From assembly GCF_002224265.1 (NCBI RefSeq), contig NZ_CP012881.1:186001-250000 (forward strand): a stretch of DNA of 64,000 nucleotides. Reading direction: 5' to 3'. The notes beneath the pieces were generated by a model that was given only the letters and a program-made list of their open reading frames with translations, did not search any database and had not been told where the DNA came from. Shown piece by piece: positions 49,696 to 59,925 of this stretch; within the stretch, counting starts at the first letter, position 1; each line of letters starts with the position of its first letter. Made by a program: the position numbers and the translations under genes. The DNA comes from Vibrio vulnificus NBRC 15645 = ATCC 27562 (lineage in GTDB: Bacteria > Pseudomonadota > Gammaproteobacteria > Enterobacterales > Vibrionaceae).

Positions 49696-49808
49696 GATCT
49701 TCAAAAACCAAAGTTTGGCTAGAGATCTACTGCAGACAAAGTAAACAGGATGTCCGTTACTTATGTTGAACTAAGCGACAGGGAAGTGAGCACTTCACCC
49801 AACCTACA

Positions 49809-49974
49809 GTAGCGCTCCATAGTTATAAGTTAAATACTATGGCAGTGTTGTTCCTTTCGGATGCAACCCCAGCAAACTGCTTTGATATGCAATTCACTTC
49901 GGCAATGGATACCTTTCACTATTATTCATTGGCATCACCCCAATAATAGTTACTCTTTACCATTGCGCCTCTAC
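49809..49974 (-). promoter_or_regulatory. Lysine riboswitch (L box)
   Basis: On the minus strand the order of conserved elements is complete. GTAGAGGCGC opens P1, then AAGAGTAAC, GTGAAAGG, TTGCCGAAGTGAA, GCTGGGG, ACACTGCCATAG, and CTATGGAGCGCTAC closes P1 and P5. This is the classical lysine aptamer. A further hairpin GGGTGAAGTG/CACTTCCC follows (about 49784-49803), and no U-run terminator is seen before the start codon, so the switch may act on translation. It regulates the transporter gene 114 bases downstream. Confidence 0.95.
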
Positions 49975-50470
49975 GTCGATAACAAATTCTTAACTATCTG
50001 CCGATTAAAAAAACAACAAATAATCTAATTTATCGCATCAGGTAGCGGCTATTGTACTCATGACGCTCCTCATTGCAACAGATCTGTCTTAAGTTGATTA
50101 AATTTGAAAAATCAATATGAGACAGGTTTTCTATTGCCATTTCATTAATCCATGCTCTTTACGTCATGCTACTAATAATAGAAAAAATGAGATCACAAAC
50201 CACTTTTCATTGAACCATTTTGTTATAAAGCCATCTAATCATTCGTCAAATATTTTTGAGACAGCTTTTTGTTCGTTGAAGGAATTGCTTCTACAACTTT
50301 CGTCTGTCTTAGAAATTTTATAATCATTCTTTTTTAATTTTTTTACTTTTAATATTGCTTATATTGTATTGCACGTTAATATTAGCATCGTAAGAATTAA
50401 TCTAGTTTGTTTAATTTAATTCTCGGTATTATTATTAGACAATCGACTTAGCGAATATATAGGAAAGGTT
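49975..50470. other. AT-rich intergenic region upstream of hns
   Basis: About 500 bases between the riboswitch and hns. It should hold both promoters. AT-rich tracts are typical of autoregulated H-NS genes. A 68-codon open frame at 50117-50323 has no site and random composition. Nothing else is recognisable. Confidence 0.5.
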
Positions 50471-50878
50471 ATGTCTGAACTAACAAAAACTCTGTTGAAC
50501 ATTCGCAGCCTACGTGCGTTTTCTCGTGAACTTACTCTTGAGCAATTAGAAGAAGCTCTAGATAAATTGACAACTGTTGTTGCAGAGCGTCAAGAAGCGG
50601 AAGCAAAAGAACGTGCAGCGAAAGCTGAACAAGAAGCGAAACTAGCGGCTATCGCAGAACAAATTGCTAAAGATGGTATCGATGTCGAAGCACTAATCAG
50701 CGCACTTGCTGGCGAAACTAAAGTGAAGAGCAAAGGTAAACGTGCTCCTCGCCCAGCAAAATACAAGTACGTTGACACCAATGGTGAAGAAAAAACTTGG
50801 ACTGGTCAAGGTCGTACACCTTCTGCAATCCAAGCTCAATTAGATGCGGGTAAATCTCTAGAAGATTTCGAAATCTAA
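50471..50878 (+). CDS. hns: H-NS-type nucleoid-associated protein (VicH-like)
   Basis: 135 residues. The N-terminal oligomerisation helices (1-65, NIRSLRAFSRELTLEQLEEAL, then an Ala/Glu-rich coiled coil) lead through a basic linker (KSKGKRAPRPAKY) to the DNA-binding domain. That domain has the hallmark TWTGQGRTPSAI, the AT-hook-like loop. It silences AT-rich, often acquired, DNA. AGGAAAGG precedes the start. It is monocistronic, with the terminator shared with gsk. Confidence 0.96.
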   Translation: MSELTKTLLNIRSLRAFSRELTLEQLEEALDKLTTVVAERQEAEAKERAAKAEQEAKLAAIAEQIAKDGIDVEALISALAGETKVKSKGKRAPRPAKYKYVDTNGEEKTWTGQGRTPSAIQAQLDAGKSLEDFEI

Positions 50879-50896
50879 TACATTTTAGATATCAGT

Positions 50897-50922
50897 AAAA
50901 AGGCTCCTTTCGGAGCCTTTTT
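50897..50922. terminator. Bidirectional terminator between hns and gsk
   Basis: AAAAAGGCTCC-TTTC-GGAGCCTTTTT, symmetrical with U-runs both ways, in the convergent gap. Confidence 0.93.
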
Positions 50923-50923
50923 A

Positions 50924-52228
50924 TTATCTTTCCCAGTACGCTTCTTCTAAGCTATCTTCGCGTTCAGGTAAGCCACGAGATAGGCGCGGAGAATGTTGTA
51001 CCAACACTTCATAACTGGCACGGTTAGCATACTTACACACTTGAGAAAAAGATGAGTACGTCAAAAACTCATACACGTGCTTACTTGAGTTTGGCACGTT
51101 TTCTTTGTGATATTTGTTTGCCGCCATATCGTGCAGTACCGCTGAAAGTGCAGCATCACCTGCCCCATTGGTATTTTTAATTTTCTCAGGACCGCCCATA
51201 TACGGTGAAATATGTGAATAGACTTTAATCGGGTTTTCACAAGATGCCTTTTTCGTTGGGCGACTAAATTCATAACGATTGAATTCAGCAATGCAGCCTG
51301 GAAGTAACGGTAGAGATGTTTCACGCTTCGCGCTGTCTTCCGTATAACCGGCCATAAATAGACCTAGCGGACCCGCAGTACAAAGTACCATGTCTGCCCA
51401 ATCCAATGTTTTATCTGAAGCGGCTAAAGGATCGGATTCCCCAGTCAATGCTTCTGCTTCATCTTCATTCATCGCAACTACCGTCACATTGTCACGAATA
51501 AATTCTTGCCAGAAAGTTGGATCATCTTGAATCACAAATTTAGTACCAAGCGTCAAAACAACAGGTACATCGTATTTTTTTGCGTACTCGATAGCTTTCA
51601 TCGTCGCATCAGGCATTGGATCACCTTCTTTACAACGAATCAAATAAGCGGTGAGCACCAAAGCTGAGGCTTTTTTAAAGATCTTTTCCGGAATATTATC
51701 TGGATGAAGTTGGTTCATTTGACCTTCACTAATCGCAAAAGTACGTTCACCATCTTCGGTAATCAACGCGAAACAACGACCAATCGCCCCATCGACACCT
51801 TGCAGATAATTAAGATCCATACGGCTTGATGTGTTACATAAGTAACGGTATCCGTAACTACCAATCTTAATATCTTGACTCATCACGCCCAATAATGTCG
51901 AACGATCATCTGCTAGCACTGAGTAATTGTGCAGCGTATTGCCAATCGTACCGCCAGCGTATTCGTTGGTAATCAGATTTTCTTGCTTTAATTGCTGATA
52001 TAGCGCTTCTGCCGTCACATCATCAATAACCAGTGAGTGCCCTTTACTCAAACCGTATTTTTCAATCATTTCCGACGTCACTCTCGCTTCGATATCCACC
52101 AAAGTTTGATCAATACCGATAATATGAGTACGCGTCATTTTCTTGCTTTCCTGCGCCTGACTCACTAATGGGTCACGTGCATGTACGGGAAAATAGTGTT
52201 TTGATTTGCGCTGTCCGGGAAATTTCAT
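50924..52228 (-). CDS. gsk: Inosine-guanosine kinase
   Basis: 434 residues, PfkB/ribokinase family. The start MKFPGQRKSKHYFPV matches known Gsk proteins. The C-terminal ATP/anion-hole motif is NTNGAGDAALSA with the catalytic Asp, and the N-terminal nucleoside-binding GGTIGNTLHN is present. It phosphorylates guanosine and inosine in purine salvage. A PurR-type palindrome lies 78 bases upstream of its start. Confidence 0.95.
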   Translation of the reverse strand: MKFPGQRKSKHYFPVHARDPLVSQAQESKKMTRTHIIGIDQTLVDIEARVTSEMIEKYGLSKGHSLVIDDVTAEALYQQLKQENLITNEYAGGTIGNTLHNYSVLADDRSTLLGVMSQDIKIGSYGYRYLCNTSSRMDLNYLQGVDGAIGRCFALITEDGERTFAISEGQMNQLHPDNIPEKIFKKASALVLTAYLIRCKEGDPMPDATMKAIEYAKKYDVPVVLTLGTKFVIQDDPTFWQEFIRDNVTVVAMNEDEAEALTGESDPLAASDKTLDWADMVLCTAGPLGLFMAGYTEDSAKRETSLPLLPGCIAEFNRYEFSRPTKKASCENPIKVYSHISPYMGGPEKIKNTNGAGDAALSAVLHDMAANKYHKENVPNSSKHVYEFLTYSSFSQVCKYANRASYEVLVQHSPRLSRGLPEREDSLEEAYWER

Positions 52229-52305
52229 AGTGTTTGTCTGAGTACGGGGTTAAAAGAAGTGCGGATTCTAACTCGCACTCCCATAGGCGGCAATAAAGGC
52301 AATTA

Positions 52306-52321
52306 TAGCAAACGTTTGCTA
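52306..52321. promoter_or_regulatory. PurR operator upstream of gsk
   Basis: TAGCAAACGTTTGCTA, a perfect 16-base palindrome whose core GCAAACGTTTGC equals the PurR consensus. It lies between gsk and the preceding small gene. Confidence 0.82.
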
Positions 52322-52344
52322 CGTGCTTTTTATTTTGCGAGGCG

Positions 52345-52614
52345 CTATTCACCTTCCATAAAGCTTAAATCTGGCAGGCAATCCAAGTTTTCGCTGTAAC
52401 GTTTTAGATTGAACTCGCCGTCATTTTTCATCACGTCGAAAATCTCAATTGACATTGAACACGCCATCATCGCCACCGCATCTTCACGAGGCGTGCCTGT
52501 CATCATTAGGCGCATCAACGTTTCTTTGACCTTGATTGGATTTCCATCTTCAAGTTGATTTTCAATGATCTCGATAAGATCCGCTTCTTGCATAAATTGC
52601 ATTTCATCAGTCAT
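52345..52614 (-). CDS. Conserved-looking small protein, unknown function
   Basis: 89 residues, acidic, alpha-helical, no signal peptide or membrane helix. Notable blocks are LIEIIENQLEDGNPIKVKETLMRLMMTG and REDAVAMMACSMSIEIFDVM, rich in Met. I do not recognise the family. It is upstream of gsk on the same strand, but a PurR palindrome between them suggests separate promoters. Coding is supported by good composition and an isolated frame filling the gap. Confidence 0.7.
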   Translation of the reverse strand: MTDEMQFMQEADLIEIIENQLEDGNPIKVKETLMRLMMTGTPREDAVAMMACSMSIEIFDVMKNDGEFNLKRYSENLDCLPDLSFMEGE

Positions 52615-52803
52615 GATGTTTTCTCATTAGGATTTTTTCCAACTATGCCACATTCCCACTCAGAGCTCGCGCGGAATTTCTTTTCGTTTGTCCTTTTGCT
52701 GAAAAAAGCAGCGAAAACGAATTGTGATTGCGATCTCGGATCTGTCACCCGTTTCTGCTTTCTGTTAGAATTCGCCTCCAGTTAATTTTAAGGGTGTTGA
52801 GTA

Positions 52804-53928
52804 ATGTCTGATAACAGCCAAAAGAAAGTCATCGTTGGTATGTCTGGCGGTGTTGATTCATCGGTTTCTGCCTATCTTCTAAAACAGCAAGGCTATCAAG
52901 TTGAAGGCCTATTTATGAAGAACTGGGAAGAAGATGATGATTCTGAGTATTGTACTGCGGCAGAAGATCTCGCCGACGCTCAGGCTGTTTGTGACAAACT
53001 TGGCATTCACCTACATAAGATCAATTTTGCGGCAGAATACTGGGACAATGTATTCGAATATTTCCTTTCCGAATACAAGGCGGGCCGTACCCCTAACCCA
53101 GACATCCTTTGTAACAAAGAAATTAAGTTCAAAGCATTTTTAGAGTTTGCTGACGAAGTACTTGATGCCGATTACATCGCGATGGGTCATTATGTCCGTC
53201 GTTCTTTCCCTGAAAATGGTGAAAAGCCACAGATGCTGCGTGGTTTAGACGGCAATAAAGATCAGAGCTACTTCCTCTACACGCTAAGTCACGAACAAGT
53301 GGCACGTAGCCTCTTCCCTGTTGGTGAGCTGGAAAAGCCTGAAGTTCGTCGCATTGCGGAAGAACAAGGTCTGATTACCGCGAAAAAGAAAGATTCTACC
53401 GGTATCTGTTTTATCGGCGAGCGTAAGTTCACCGATTTTCTAAGCCGCTACTTACCGGCTCAACCGGGTAATATTGAGTCACCAGAAGGCGAAGTGCTTG
53501 GTCAACACCAGGGTTTGATGTACCACACGCTAGGCCAACGTAAAGGCCTACATATTGGTGGCCGTAAAGGCGGTGGCGGTAACGAAGAACCATGGTTTGT
53601 TGCAGAAAAAGACCTTAAGCGCAATGTGTTGATTGCCGTTCAAGGACAAGATCACCCGATGCTGAAGTCCGAAGGCCTGATTGCTTCTCAGCTTCATTGG
53701 GTAGAACGTGAGCCAATTCGCGATGTGGTGAAATGCACGGTGAAAACTCGTTACCGTCAACAAGATATTCCTTGTACAATCATCCCTATTGATGACGAAA
53801 ACATTAAAGTGATTTTCGATGAACCTGAGATCGCAGTGACCCCAGGTCAATCCGCTGTTTTCTACCAAGGTGATGTTTGTCTTGGCGGTGGTATCATCGA
53901 GAAACGCATTAAATACACTCAAGCTTAG
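52804..53928 (+). CDS. mnmA: tRNA-specific 2-thiouridylase MnmA
   Basis: 374 residues. PP-loop MSGGVDSSV near residue 13, catalytic Cys in [11 protein letters not shown], and second Cys in DSTGICFIG. It places sulfur at U34 of Lys, Glu and Gln tRNAs, with sulfur relayed by the Tus proteins. AGGGTG precedes the ATG. It forms a pair with hflD, 10 bases downstream. Confidence 0.97.
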   Translation: MSDNSQKKVIVGMSGGVDSSVSAYLLKQQGYQVEGLFMKNWEEDDDSEYCTAAEDLADAQAVCDKLGIHLHKINFAAEYWDNVFEYFLSEYKAGRTPNPDILCNKEIKFKAFLEFADEVLDADYIAMGHYVRRSFPENGEKPQMLRGLDGNKDQSYFLYTLSHEQVARSLFPVGELEKPEVRRIAEEQGLITAKKKDSTGICFIGERKFTDFLSRYLPAQPGNIESPEGEVLGQHQGLMYHTLGQRKGLHIGGRKGGGGNEEPWFVAEKDLKRNVLIAVQGQDHPMLKSEGLIASQLHWVEREPIRDVVKCTVKTRYRQQDIPCTIIPIDDENIKVIFDEPEIAVTPGQSAVFYQGDVCLGGGIIEKRIKYTQA

Positions 53929-53938
53929 GAGTCGTTAC

Positions 53939-54556
53939 GTGGCGAATACACTTTATGACCGTACCATTGCTTTTGCTGGCATGTGCCAAGCTGTAGCGTT
54001 AGTTCAGCAAATCGCGAGAAACGGACATTGTGATCAAGATGCCTTTGAAACTTCTATTAAAGCAATTTTGAATACCAATCCAGCCAACACACTTGATGTG
54101 TTTGGCAATGAGTCACAACTCAAACTGGGTTTAGAATGCTTAGTAAAAGGGATTGATAGTACCCCCACTGGTAGCGAAGTGACTCGCTACCTCATCAGTT
54201 TGATGGCGTTAGAGCGCAAACTTATGGGTAGGAATGATGCGATGTCACAGCTTGGCGATCGTATCCAGATGGTACAAAGACAGACGGAACACTATGATCT
54301 TTTTGAAGAACAGATGATCAGCAATGTGGCCAGTATTTATCTCGATGTTATCAGCCCTATCGGCCCTCGAATCCAAGTGACAGGTACACCGACGGTATTA
54401 CAACAAACATCGAATCAACACAAAGTACGTGCGTTACTCCTTTCTGGTATTCGCAGTGCCGTGCTTTGGCGTCAAGTTGGCGGTCGACGCCGCCATCTGA
54501 TCTTCGGCAGAAAGAAAATGGTTGAGCAGGCGCAGATCCTGCTGGCCAGAATGTAA
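53939..54556 (+). CDS. hflD: HflD, lysogenisation regulator homologue
   Basis: 205 residues from a GTG at 53939, with AGGAG 7 bases upstream and just after the mnmA stop. A longer frame from 53870 lies within mnmA. It is an all-alpha protein, [27 protein letters not shown] being the family start, with VSPIGPRI-type C-terminal blocks ([12 protein letters not shown]). HflD is a membrane-associated protein that in E. coli binds lambda CII. Its native role is unclear, but mnmA-hflD-purB order is widely conserved. Confidence 0.93.
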   Translation: MANTLYDRTIAFAGMCQAVALVQQIARNGHCDQDAFETSIKAILNTNPANTLDVFGNESQLKLGLECLVKGIDSTPTGSEVTRYLISLMALERKLMGRNDAMSQLGDRIQMVQRQTEHYDLFEEQMISNVASIYLDVISPIGPRIQVTGTPTVLQQTSNQHKVRALLLSGIRSAVLWRQVGGRRRHLIFGRKKMVEQAQILLARM

Positions 54557-54615
54557 TTCGACCATCATTAGCTCGCGCCAGACGCGAGCTAATTGTTTTG
54601 GTCAAAATCACCTTA

Positions 54616-54631
54616 GCGCAAACGTTTGCGC
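54616..54631. promoter_or_regulatory. PurR operator upstream of purB
   Basis: GCGCAAACGTTTGCGC, a perfect 16-base palindrome equal to the PurR consensus, centred 81 bases before purB. It suggests purine control of initiation at purB, independent of mnmA-hflD. Confidence 0.9.
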
Positions 54632-54683
54632 AATATTCGTGACAATTGCCACAGTTATTGGTATAAAGCTCGCGAAATTTTGA

Positions 54684-56075
<1,392 letters not shown>

Positions 56076-56166
56076 GAGAATCGAGAATCGAGAATCGAGA
56101 ATCGAGAATCGAGAATCGAGAATCGAGAATCGAGAATCGAGAATCGAGAATCGAGAATCGAGAATC
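56076..56166. repeat. Tandem heptamer repeat GAGAATC, 13 perfect copies
   Basis: 91 bases of uninterrupted GAGAATC begin on the base after the purB stop codon and end 10 bases before the purB terminator stem, so they are transcribed in the purB 3' leader. A likely hypervariable repeat. Confidence 0.97.
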
Positions 56167-56176
56167 GAATAATTTT

Positions 56177-56210
56177 AGGGTTGACGTGAAAGCGTCAACC
56201 CTTTCTTTTT
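56177..56210 (+). terminator. Terminator of purB
   Basis: AGGGTTGACG / CGTCAACCCT around 6 bases, followed by TTCTTTTT on the plus strand. Confidence 0.9.
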
Positions 56211-56284
56211 GAGCGCGAAGAGATAAGGCTCGACTCCTAGAGAGAAGCGTTCCCGAATCTCGGAATGCAGCATTCCTAACTGTT

Positions 56285-56818
56285 TTATTGCCTCTGGAAA
56301 AACAACGTTATCGTCCCTACCTCTACGCCAAACTTCTTAATCTTGGTGAGATTAAACACATGCTTTTCATCTTGGCGATAAAGCCAATCATCAAACGACA
56401 CCGTCAAGCTTGAACCATCGATTTGCAGTTCAAAATCATAGCGCCATTGCAGTGCATTACCCAGTTCCATTCCCTCAGCGACGCCAATGATGTCGTCAGC
56501 TTCACCTTGATAGCGACCATCGGCCAATCGGGTAATCCGCCAAATGCGCTGATCAATCTCACCATCGTCAAAAACAAAATCTTCAACGAGAGTCAGAGTG
56601 TTATTTTCAACAGAACCGACAATCTCAACCTCAAAGCGTCTGGTTTGTTTACCACTATAATCTTGCACCATACCCCAAGCTTTCACATTTCCAGAAAAAT
56701 ACTCAAACAGTTCAAATTTTGGGGATGCTTGCTGGAAGTCCTTAAGATCACTCGAACAGCCGACCAAAGCGTTCAATGTCATAACAAGCAAAACGATAAA
56801 AACATTATGTTTATTCAT
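56285..56818 (-). CDS. DUF3833 family lipoprotein
   Basis: 177 residues. The signal peptide ends in ALVGC. The DUF3833 pattern is clear: LFEYFSGNVKAWGMVQDYSG, RRFEVEIVGS, WRITRLADGRYQGEADDIIGVAEG and GNALQWRYDF. A lipocalin-like beta barrel fold is plausible for such a pattern, which would suit lipid handling (inference). It is the last gene of the eight-gene lipid operon, one base after the chalcone-isomerase-like gene. Confidence 0.85.
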   Translation of the reverse strand: MNKHNVFIVLLVMTLNALVGCSSDLKDFQQASPKFELFEYFSGNVKAWGMVQDYSGKQTRRFEVEIVGSVENNTLTLVEDFVFDDGEIDQRIWRITRLADGRYQGEADDIIGVAEGMELGNALQWRYDFELQIDGSSLTVSFDDWLYRQDEKHVFNLTKIKKFGVEVGTITLFFQRQ

Positions 56819-56819
56819 C

Positions 56820-57383
56820 TTATTGATTCCACCCGATTAATTTTGCTCGCAAAGAGGGATATTGAGTTTTTGGCGATAACCAAATCGCGAGGAAAGCATC
56901 GTTAAGCTCCTGATCAGCCACATTACCCACCACTTCAGCTTTGTCACTGTCATGTCGATTAATAAGCAAACGCCCTTTTTCTCCATCTGTAATGTAGGTT
57001 AGCTTGTCACCTTTTTTGATGTTCGGAAAAATTAGCTCGAGGCTGTCTCTCCACGGTTTTTTCGCTGCGATCCCCATCTTTTGCCACTGCTCTTCCGTGG
57101 CACTGAGTAGATCCTCACGTGAAATATCGCGTAAGTATCGAATCTCCAAGGCGAGGGGATGTGGCGTAACATCAGCATTCACCTCGAACTCTCCATTTGG
57201 TGTAACCAACTTCGAATCATAGATATCAAAGACGAACCAGCTCAATCGTGCCTCCCCAACGGTCAGCCACTGCTGCCAAGTCTCGATGTCTGCCGCTCCA
57301 GTTTGACTATGCGAGCTAGACGAAAAGCCTAGCAAAATACTAAGAAACGTACTCCGAATGACACAACTTGCTTTTCTCATCAT
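56820..57383 (-). CDS. Chalcone isomerase-like exported protein
   Basis: 187 residues with a signal peptide near residues 10-27. The body (VGEARLSWFVFDIYDSKLV, LEIRYLRDISREDLL, INRHDSDKAEVVGNVADQELNDAFLAIWL) fits the bacterial chalcone-isomerase-like fold, whose plant relatives include fatty-acid-binding proteins. That fits a periplasmic fatty-acid or lipid role in this operon (inference). Its start overlaps the DUF2878 gene by 44 bases, so translation is probably coupled. Confidence 0.8.
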   Translation of the reverse strand: MMRKASCVIRSTFLSILLGFSSSSHSQTGAADIETWQQWLTVGEARLSWFVFDIYDSKLVTPNGEFEVNADVTPHPLALEIRYLRDISREDLLSATEEQWQKMGIAAKKPWRDSLELIFPNIKKGDKLTYITDGEKGRLLINRHDSDKAEVVGNVADQELNDAFLAIWLSPKTQYPSLRAKLIGWNQ

Positions 57384-57855
57384 GGCGAAGAACCTTAATG
57401 ATAAAGAGCGTGATGATTGCCCATTCTAAAAACACAATCGATGCCGTTATCAACACGCTGTAACCGTAATCCACCGCATTGAGTTTATAACCTGCGTAGT
57501 AACTTAAGCAGCCCCCCAATGCCCCTACCGTTAATACGTAAAACGGCGCAAAACGGAGCAAAATTCTTTTCAGTTGATAAGCGTACCAAGCAAAAACTAT
57601 CCATAAGCTTAAAAGCCAAACGGGTAAGAAAGTCGAAGTGAACTGAAAAATTGAGAGATATTGATTAAGCGAGTCGACTAGGCAGCCGACCACGGCAATC
57701 AAAAGCGTTGGTTTCCAGGTTTTTTGGTCTACTCGGTGCTGATACCCCAATGTCATCAAGGCAAAGCAAAGTGTGACCCATTGCCACTGCTCAGTGCCAA
57801 TAACCGCCAGAAACCAAACGAGATTGAACCAAGCAGAGGCAAGAATAAGAGCCAT
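57340..57855 (-). CDS. DUF2878 family membrane protein
   Basis: 171 residues, about five to six transmembrane helices, starting ALILASAWFNLVWFLAV. The inner-membrane family DUF2878 is regularly found beside cfa-like and DUF1365 genes. Function unknown. It lies 4 bases after the Cfa-like gene. Confidence 0.8.
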   Translation of the reverse strand: MALILASAWFNLVWFLAVIGTEQWQWVTLCFALMTLGYQHRVDQKTWKPTLLIAVVGCLVDSLNQYLSIFQFTSTFLPVWLLSLWIVFAWYAYQLKRILLRFAPFYVLTVGALGGCLSYYAGYKLNAVDYGYSVLITASIVFLEWAIITLFIIKVLRHDEKSKLCHSEYVS

Positions 57856-57859
57856 GATA

Positions 57860-59116
57860 TTAGGCTCTTTGAAGCGTCATGTGTACGGTACTGATGCTAC
57901 GAGCTAAGAATCCCCCTTCACAATAACTTAGGTAGTAACGCCACATACGAATGAATCGCTCGTCATACCCTAGTCTTTTTACTTGCTCTTCAGCGTGGTT
58001 AAAACGTCGGTGCCATTCTTGCAATGTTTTTGCGTAATCCATGCCAATATCAAACAAATCCCTAATCACTAAATCACTGTATTGGGTCGTGGCTTGAGCC
58101 AGTGAAGTCACTGACGGCAAAAATCCACCTGGGAAAATGTACTTTTGAATAAAATCGACGTTGTTACTGTAATATTCGTAACGTTGGTCGGCGATAGTGA
58201 TCGCTTGTATTGCCATCAAACCACCAGGTTTTAATAACGACTGGCACACTTTGATGTAAGACGGTAAATATTGCTTACCTACCGCTTCTATCATTTCGAT
58301 AGAAACCAATTTATCAAACTGCCCAGTTAAATCTCGATAATCTTTCTTCAATAACTGAATACGCTCAGTCAAACCTCTTTCTGCAATCTGTTGTTGCGCG
58401 TAGTCATATTGCTCATCTGAAATCGTCGTCGTTGTCACCCGGCAGCCATAGTTTTCCGCCATGTATATCGCCATCGCCCCCCAACCAGTGCCGATTTCAA
58501 TCACCTCATCAGTGGGTTTTAATTGCAATTGCTGACACAATCGATCCATTTTATTTATTTGTGCTTGCTCTAATGACTCACTATCCGAGTGATAAATGGC
58601 AGACGAATATAACATTCTCTCATCCAAGAATACTCTGTAGAGGTCATTACCAAGATCATAATGGGCATGAATGTTTTTACGCGAGTTTTCCTGCGTATTT
58701 CGATTGCTCCAATGACTGAGTTTGTAAAGCAGTTTGGTGACCCAGCTACTTTGATTTTCTAATCCATCTAATGCATTCAGATTGAGCGCCATTAATTTCA
58801 TTAACGAAGTTAAATCTGGACTGTCCCACCAACCATCCATATAGGCTTCACCCGCTGCAATACTGCCACCCCGCATTAAACGCGAATAAAATGCCGGGTG
58901 TTTGACTTCTATTGTTGCGCTAATGGCCACACCCGGCTTGTGATTGTTGGTACCGACAAAGCGTTCACTACGCTCTTGAGTGTCGCTTTGAAAACTTTCA
59001 ATGACCGTCAAAGTGCCGATTTCCATATGCTGTAAGCACTTAAATATCAGGTTTCTAGCCGCCTTTTGTGCTGTAGATAATGGAGAGGTCAATGCCATCG
59101 AAGAGGTATTTAACAT
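57860..59116 (-). CDS. Cyclopropane-fatty-acid-synthase-like SAM methyltransferase (UfaM-like candidate)
   Basis: 418 residues. A Cfa N-terminal domain is followed by a SAM-binding fold (VIEIGTGWGAMAIYMAE, near residue 200). By alignment to E. coli Cfa, E239 (SIEMIEAVG) and Y317 (MDYAKTL) are kept, but C139 is Ser (LYSSAIY) and H266 is Gln (MAIQAITI). Both lost residues build the bicarbonate site of true cyclopropane synthases. It therefore probably methylates membrane lipid acyl chains without closing the ring, as UfaM-type enzymes do. It is fifth in the lipid operon, 35 bases after the DUF1365 gene. Confidence 0.85.
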   Translation of the reverse strand: MLNTSSMALTSPLSTAQKAARNLIFKCLQHMEIGTLTVIESFQSDTQERSERFVGTNNHKPGVAISATIEVKHPAFYSRLMRGGSIAAGEAYMDGWWDSPDLTSLMKLMALNLNALDGLENQSSWVTKLLYKLSHWSNRNTQENSRKNIHAHYDLGNDLYRVFLDERMLYSSAIYHSDSESLEQAQINKMDRLCQQLQLKPTDEVIEIGTGWGAMAIYMAENYGCRVTTTTISDEQYDYAQQQIAERGLTERIQLLKKDYRDLTGQFDKLVSIEMIEAVGKQYLPSYIKVCQSLLKPGGLMAIQAITIADQRYEYYSNNVDFIQKYIFPGGFLPSVTSLAQATTQYSDLVIRDLFDIGMDYAKTLQEWHRRFNHAEEQVKRLGYDERFIRMWRYYLSYCEGGFLARSISTVHMTLQRA

Positions 59117-59151
59117 GCAGAATTCTCCCTAAATTTATTATTCTTCACAGT

Positions 59152-59925
59152 TTAGTTGTTATTCTCAGTCTGGTTGGCTGGAGAGCGGTATTTGGGATGC
59201 GAGTAAAATGGTGCGCCTTTTTTCCATAATTTGAACGCATGCCAGTAAATCCCTACCAACACTTTTACTGTTTGAATAGGCGTTACGATCAGTCGTTTTA
59301 GCAGATTGTTACTAGAAAATGGCTCTGCGCTCATCGCCATGGTGGCGTCAAACTGTTTATTTTCTTTGTGGCATTCCAAATGAATATGTAACTTTTCACT
59401 CAGCGGTTTAAGTCGCCAAATATAAGACTGTTCAATGGGGTTAAAGGGCGAAACGTGAAACGCTTTGGTCTGTTTCCAGCCAAAAGACGAGTCATGTTCA
59501 TCAGCAGAAATAGCGTAATAATGACGCTCATTCCAAGGAGTGTTACTCACTTCCGCCAGTAAATAGCGCCAGTGTTCTTTCTCATCAAAAACGTAGTAGA
59601 AATTAACCGGGCTAAAGTAGAGCCCAAGATAACGTAGGTGGCACACCGCGATGACCCTCCCTCTGACTGACTCTCCGGTGAGCTCTGTAAGTTTCTCTTG
59701 CACTGCGCGTTTGAGGCAGCCCTCTCCCACATAGTCACTGCGTTTAAATCGCGCCCAATGCCACCAGCGAGTGCCAAAACCCCACACTTCTTTTTCAAGC
59801 TGTGCTAACTCGTCCAAATCGATCGCTGGCATGAACAATTGATAATTCAAACTATGTTCTACTGGGGTGAAGCGGCGGTGCCGAACATTACCCACAAACA
59901 AACGACTGCTGATGACCATGCTCAC
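59152..59925 (-). CDS. DUF1365 family protein
   Basis: 257 residues. The conserved DUF1365 blocks are VGNVRHRRFTPVEHSLNYQLFM, HLRYLGLYFSPVNFYYVFD, EVSNTPWNERHYYA and KAFHVSPFNP. It is almost always encoded between a flavin oxidoreductase and a Cfa-like gene, which points to acyl-chain modification. The biochemical role is not proven for this protein. It overlaps the oxidoreductase gene by 4 bases. Confidence 0.9.
   Translation of the reverse strand: MSMVISSRLFVGNVRHRRFTPVEHSLNYQLFMPAIDLDELAQLEKEVWGFGTRWWHWARFKRSDYVGEGCLKRAVQEKLTELTGESVRGRVIAVCHLRYLGLYFSPVNFYYVFDEKEHWRYLLAEVSNTPWNERHYYAISADEHDSSFGWKQTKAFHVSPFNPIEQSYIWRLKPLSEKLHIHLECHKENKQFDATMAMSAEPFSSNNLLKRLIVTPIQTVKVLVGIYWHAFKLWKKGAPFYSHPKYRSPANQTENNN

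Noticed and set aside
50117..50323. 68-codon open frame upstream of hns
   Set aside because: AT-rich promoter DNA, no ribosome site, composition unlike neighbouring genes.
56076..56166. Heptamer array considered as a CRISPR array
   Set aside because: The repeats are contiguous 7-base units without spacers, and no cas genes are present.
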